DNA of 13,341 nt from Fomitopsis serialis (lineage: Eukaryota > Basidiomycota > Agaricomycetes > Polyporales > Fomitopsidaceae), in contig NW_025955714.1 of the NCBI RefSeq assembly GCF_022376445.1, positions 1-13,341 on the forward strand, in the 5' to 3' direction. Under the pieces are notes generated by a model that saw only the letters and a list, made by a program, of their open reading frames with translations, had not been told where the DNA came from and searched no databases. Within the stretch, counting starts at the first letter, position 1. Each line of letters opens with the position of its first letter. Of the stretch, positions 9,332-13,341 are shown piece by piece. The position numbers and the translations under genes are program-made.

Positions 9332-11532
9332 TCATAACAGGGGTTGTTCCAACGGCGTGAAGAGCAGAGTACCTTTGGGAGGCTGCGTGACGGTGTTGAG
9401 GGGATCCGTGACTTCGAACCGGCCTTCAAGAAGACTCGGTGTGGCACGTCCTATCAGGCACAACACTATAAGCTTGATTTCTATTCCGGGATGCTTCGTC
9501 AGGACGGAAGAATCCTTGTGTGAGTAAAGGAGTGAACTGACCATTGATAGCGAGCACTCTACCCGGGCACGCGAAGCGGCCCAGTCCGAAGACAATGTGT
9601 GCGGCGCCGGTCATCGCTGCGTCTTTGCTTTGTTCCGCCCATTGGAAGCCGTTAAAGTCTGAGGCCTCATCTCCGAAGGTCTCTGGGTTCTCATGAACCA
9701 TGCACGACATCGGAGTCACGTAGGACCCTGCAGTAGTCGAGAACGTCAGTCATGTCCGTCTCAATGCACTGTCCCAGCCTTCAGTGCGGAAGCGAAAAGA
9801 GTAGCGCGCACCCTTGGGAATGACGTACTCGCCCAACGGCGCATCGCACGTGGTGCAGCGCATAGTGGAGATGGTGTCGCCCTTGAGCCGCATCACCTCG
9901 CGGATGAACGAGTCAAGCAGGTGTGCTTCCCGCAAGGATGCTGCAGTCAAACGCATAGCACCCGTGTCGTCTTCCTCGCGGATCCGAAGGAGTTCTTGAC
10001 GCAGCGGGGCCAAATAGTCCGGATGCGAGGCAAGTTGGAAGAGCACCCATTGCGAGACGACCGTCCTGTGACTGGATGTTAATTCTGGGGACCATCCTCG
10101 GAGAGTGCGAGATGAATTACGTGGTGTGTACAGCCGCGAAAATCAAGCTGCCGTAAATGCTTAAGCTAATCTTGTATGCACGATTCAAAGGCGACTCACC
10201 AGAGTAGCAAAACACAGATGTAGATTCGACGTAAGAGTCCAATCCGCCGACCATTGGGCGAGTACGTCTTCACAATGAAGTACAGTACATTCTTAGGCTA
10301 GTCGCAGCAGATATGTCCAACCGTAGACACTGCAACGCGACAGAAGACATACCTCTTCTCGCGTGGGAATGCCGGACGCGATCATGGCTTCATATCTATT
10401 CATGTCTGCCCAGAGCTGCGGCCCCAATTGTCGCACGAAGCCGAATGGTATCTTAATTAGGATCACGTTGACCCTGTATGCTGTGTCAGAAGGATCGACG
10501 GTGGTGAACCAACGGACACATCGAACGCACCAAGTGAGAAAGACCCACAGCCAAGGCATGTATTTGCCCAGGAAGGATAAGTTCTGATACTGCCCCGTGA
10601 GCTCCGCCATCCCGTTCGAAACGTCTTCGATTATTCGCATGTTCCGATCGCTCACGTAGGCCTGAAAAGACAATGCAGTCAGAGACGACACCGGTTCTGC
10701 GCAAGAGCCGAAGATCGCTCACATCGCCCAAAAGAAGGATCAGGGTGGCTTCGGAAATAGTGTCACGAGAGTGCAGGAAGGAGTCGGGCAGAGACTGTGT
10801 CTTATGAGGTAGGCGGACTGCGTCCACAAAAGACTGACCGTCACGGTCATAAATGGGGAAAACTACAATCATAGTAAGTCGACGGTCTGCATTGACGGCG
10901 CTTGCACTCACTCTTATAAACAATTTCATCCATCCTTGCAATGATGCCTTCTCGAACGAAGTCATTGAGATCCTGGAAAAGTGCCCCCTGGGTGAGGGCC
11001 ATGAGTGGCTGAAGATTCATGATCTCAAAGTCCCATCCCTGTTGAGCGCGACTCTGCTGTTGGCGGTATCTCGGGCACTCACTGCAGCTGAGCCTTGCTC
11101 GAAGCTGAAGAGCTTGTCGCATGTCAGAACATATCTGGCGTACTCAGGCCCGACGATGTATTCAAGCTGAGTGACATTAACAAATATTGAATGGTGGACA
11201 CTGGGTCGAACTCACGTTCCCTTTACGGTGCACAGCAATGACAGAGCCGTATGCCTGGAGTGCGGATGCATACGCTTCTTTCGGCCTTGCGAAGATATCG
11301 TCCGACTGCAACGGAGTTTCAGAGGCTAGGAAATGTCGGTGGAGCGTAAACCGCACCGGTATATGGACAATGGGAGGGTGCTTTGCCTTCGAAATCTATA
11401 TGCGGAATGAGTAGCGATGCTTCAAAATTGGTGGAACATACGTACCGCACGTCGCTTGACGACGCCGTAGAAACAGATAGCAAAAGTAATAGCAAGCAAG
11501 TAGGGGTGTTCCATGGGGACTTGGTGTGCCAT
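9332..11532 (-). CDS. cytochrome P450 monooxygenase
   Basis: Heme-thiolate monooxygenase, ER-anchored; substrate unknown. Eleven exons on the minus strand: 11532-11446, 11395-11216, 11166-11083, 11038-10912, 10862-10723, 10661-10353, 10297-10200, 10147-10121, 10065-9812, 9727-9542 and 9480-9332; 1641 nt, 546 aa. The start is the first ATG after an in-frame TAG; a second ATG six codons on (11514) would give 540 aa. Using the 546-aa count, residues 10-25 (PYLLAITFAICFYGVV) are the N-terminal anchor, followed by basic KRR. The I-helix reads FAAVHTTT (345-352), the K-helix ExxR is EVMR (407-410), and the heme-binding loop is FGLGRFACPG with Cys489 as axial ligand. The meander motif reads FNGFQW, with Gln464 where an Arg normally completes the E-R-R triad. 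His instead of an acidic residue in the I-helix is known from many fungal P450s. Introns are 44-84 bp, all GT-AG. Exons 7-8 are the least certain part. I cannot assign a CYP family. Confidence 0.85.
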
Positions 11533-13341
11533 CTACCAAGTCTCACAGACTTTTAAGGCATCCAAGCGGTACCCGCCCTCTCACTACAAGCGATGCTGAC
11601 TCTCTCAGCGGCTCATGTACAGCTTCGTGAGACGAATCCATACCTAGGCATGTTTTCACCGCGCATCTGGTCGGCGCACTGGACCAGGCGGATGGCTGGT
11701 AGGCAGGTTCTGGACTTCGAGGCCTTCGAGATTACAGACCGAGGGAACGCGCTGTTGCGCTGGCTGGAAATTCCCAGACGCAGGTGGCCTAGCATTCTAT
11801 GTTGTACGTACATTGCTCTGGCTTCAGAAGGCGTCAGTTGATAACAGTAGAGCCTTACCCTTTACCGTATAGGAGCGGAGAGGTCGGGACTTCTCCGATT
11901 CCACGCACGTTGCGATCAGGACTAGACCCCATTGCAGTGACTGGAGTGAGTCAAGTATTAAGGACATCTTAGTCCTTCCCATTGCCCGCTTCGTCGAAGT
12001 AGCGCAATATGATGGTCGGGGTCGAAGTGAGAGTGGCAGACTGAAGCATCGGCAATGCACGTATGATCACGGGCTTCCAGCCACAGCCAGCCACTTACGC
12101 GTTCTGCTGTTCGCGTCGGTTTGCTCAACTTGCACATAACCATGGCATCGCGATGCTCGACTTCAGTGGTTCTACAGAGCATTCTCATCTCAACTGTCTT
12201 TGCCACCCTCGAGTCCACCCTGTCGACTTGGTTATACGTATGTGCTCGATAAATCATCATAGGTAGCTATAGGGCTCATCGCTTGCGCTTTAATAGGAAA
12301 AGTAGGGCAGGAAGCTCCGACTCTTCGAAGCTCTAGGTTGTGCCGCATAACGCTGATCTGCTTACAGGGCAACCTCAGGCACGTTCAATTTACCAGATGT
12401 AAGTTGAACATCATTCGTTGCCACGCAATCTACTTACCACCGACATCCAGAAGCAGTTGCTGCACTGTGCCTGCGTGTACGTTGATCTGGTTAGCCGATT
12501 ATACATGAAGAGCCTCCTTCCTTTCGAGAGCATTCATAGGACCTCTGGATGTGCTCTTCCGCTCACTTTTCCGAAACTCTGGATTGTGCTATCATCCGTT
12601 CGTCGGTTTGATGGCACGAGCTTCTGATCTAACGCTACATCGCTCAGATAGTACATCTATCCTACGCGGTCGTCTATGGGCCACTGCATATGCAGTCTGT
12701 ATCGCATTGGCATCTTTGCCGTAAAAGCGGACTTCTTGCGATGAGCGGCCTTGGGGAGTGTTCGCAAGTTGAAGTTGCCCATTCAACTAGTTAACCCTCG
12801 TGCTCAGGTGGTATGTGTGTTCTCCCGTGAGGAGTACGGCCTCTCAAGCTTGCTTCAAGAGGCAATGATGGGCCGTTGGAGGATCGCCGATCTGATGATG
12901 TCTCGAGGTACTTCGACACACAAGTCTGAATTGAGTGCCTCCGATCGATTTACTCATGCCCGCGCTCCACCCTCCTAGCCCGGGCCACTCTCTCGGTTCG
13001 ACCATTCGGAGGCAGACGGTTCTCAGGAGAAGTACAGACACATTCGCGTCGCAGGCAACGTTCATCGGCACAATTCGAACGGATCATGTCCTCCACGGCC
13101 TCTGGAAGAGAATTCATGTACGCGAGTCGTTCGGTAAGCCCGCTTGAATTCGTTGAACGGGCATGCGCCTGTAAATGTCTTGGGCCTTCTATCTCAAACC
13201 CTTCTGTCGCTCACGATCCGCCGTGGTACGGTGAAGCGGACGAGCTCACGTTGCGCTTCCGAGTGCTTGTAGCACCGTTCCGCCGACGATCCTCGTGGCG
13301 CATGCGGGTGCACGCGGTATTGTCGTCACATTTCTTGCAGT
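11533..13341. other. about 1.8 kb without a recognised gene
   Basis: Upstream of the P450 start this region contains only open frames of up to about 100 codons on either strand, such as 11593-11841 (+), 11958-12260 (-) and 12935-13147 (+). None has a motif or family resemblance I can name, and I could not join them across plausible introns into a known protein. The first few hundred bases (11533 upward) should contain the P450 promoter; TTAAAA on the minus strand at about 11551-11556 is the nearest AT-rich word. Terminal repeats, tRNA-like B boxes and simple repeats were looked for by eye and not found. The window end may cut into the next gene. Confidence 0.5.

Noticed and set aside
1032..11532. 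The idea that these genes form a metabolic gene cluster with the GMC relic and the P450
   Set aside because: A P450 and an oxidoreductase alone do not make a cluster. There is no backbone synthase, and the genes between have housekeeping or unrelated roles.
11519..11541. 7-bp inverted repeat ACTTGGT/ACCAAGT over the P450 start
   Set aside because: Arms of seven bases are expected by chance in a window this size, and the repeat covers the proposed start codon rather than a separate leader.
12840..12862. Imperfect hairpin CCTCT...AGAGG in the right-hand region
   Set aside because: The stem is short and bulged with a two-base loop, so it is unlikely to be a real structure.
12979..13147. Cys-containing minus-strand reading (CADERCLRRECVC) suggestive of a small metal-binding domain
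   Set aside because: The spacing fits no specific zinc-binding family I can name, and no supporting exons were found around it.

Overview
This window is a piece of a filamentous basidiomycete (Agaricomycetes-like) nuclear genome. The evidence is four or more spliced genes cut by many short GT-AG introns (mostly 44-65 bp), a moderately GC-rich composition, and gene families typical of mushroom-forming fungi: a secreted type-B carboxylesterase, a GMC oxidoreductase, a membrane P450 and CorA/Alr-type magnesium transport. All gene models were assembled by hand from reading frames, splice signals and remembered family conservation. No alignment was run.

Layout, left to right. (1) Bases 1-55 form a perfect 23-bp inverted repeat with a 9-base loop, right at the window edge. 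(2) Bases ~57-499 (+) hold the decayed C-terminal end of a GMC oxidoreductase, readable only by jumping between frames. (3) 1032-2583 (+): a complete 12-exon mitochondrial oxaloacetate carrier (OAC1-like, 324 aa) with a 12-nt microexon. (4) 3188-5564 (+): a complete 6-exon secreted carboxylesterase (700 aa) with intact Ser-Glu-His triad and an unusual N-terminal module of about 150 residues. (5) 6002-8970 (+): a complete 13-exon CorA-type Mg2+ transporter (625 aa) with the GMN selectivity motif. (6) 9332-11532 (-): an 11-exon cytochrome P450 (546 aa), convergent with the transporter. (7) 11533-13341: about 1.8 kb where I recognise no gene.

The genes do not form an evident pathway: carrier, transporter and esterase look like ordinary neighbours rather than a biosynthetic cluster. 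The carrier model (975 nt), esterase model (2103 nt), transporter model (1878 nt) and P450 model (1641 nt) each close to an exact multiple of three with canonical splice sites. This supports the exon structures. I did not find a CRISPR array, rRNA, tRNA, intact transposon or an obviously new multi-gene system. The points most worth a second look are the edge hairpin next to the GMC relic, the microexons, the esterase N-terminal module, and the P450 with a substituted ERR-triad arginine.
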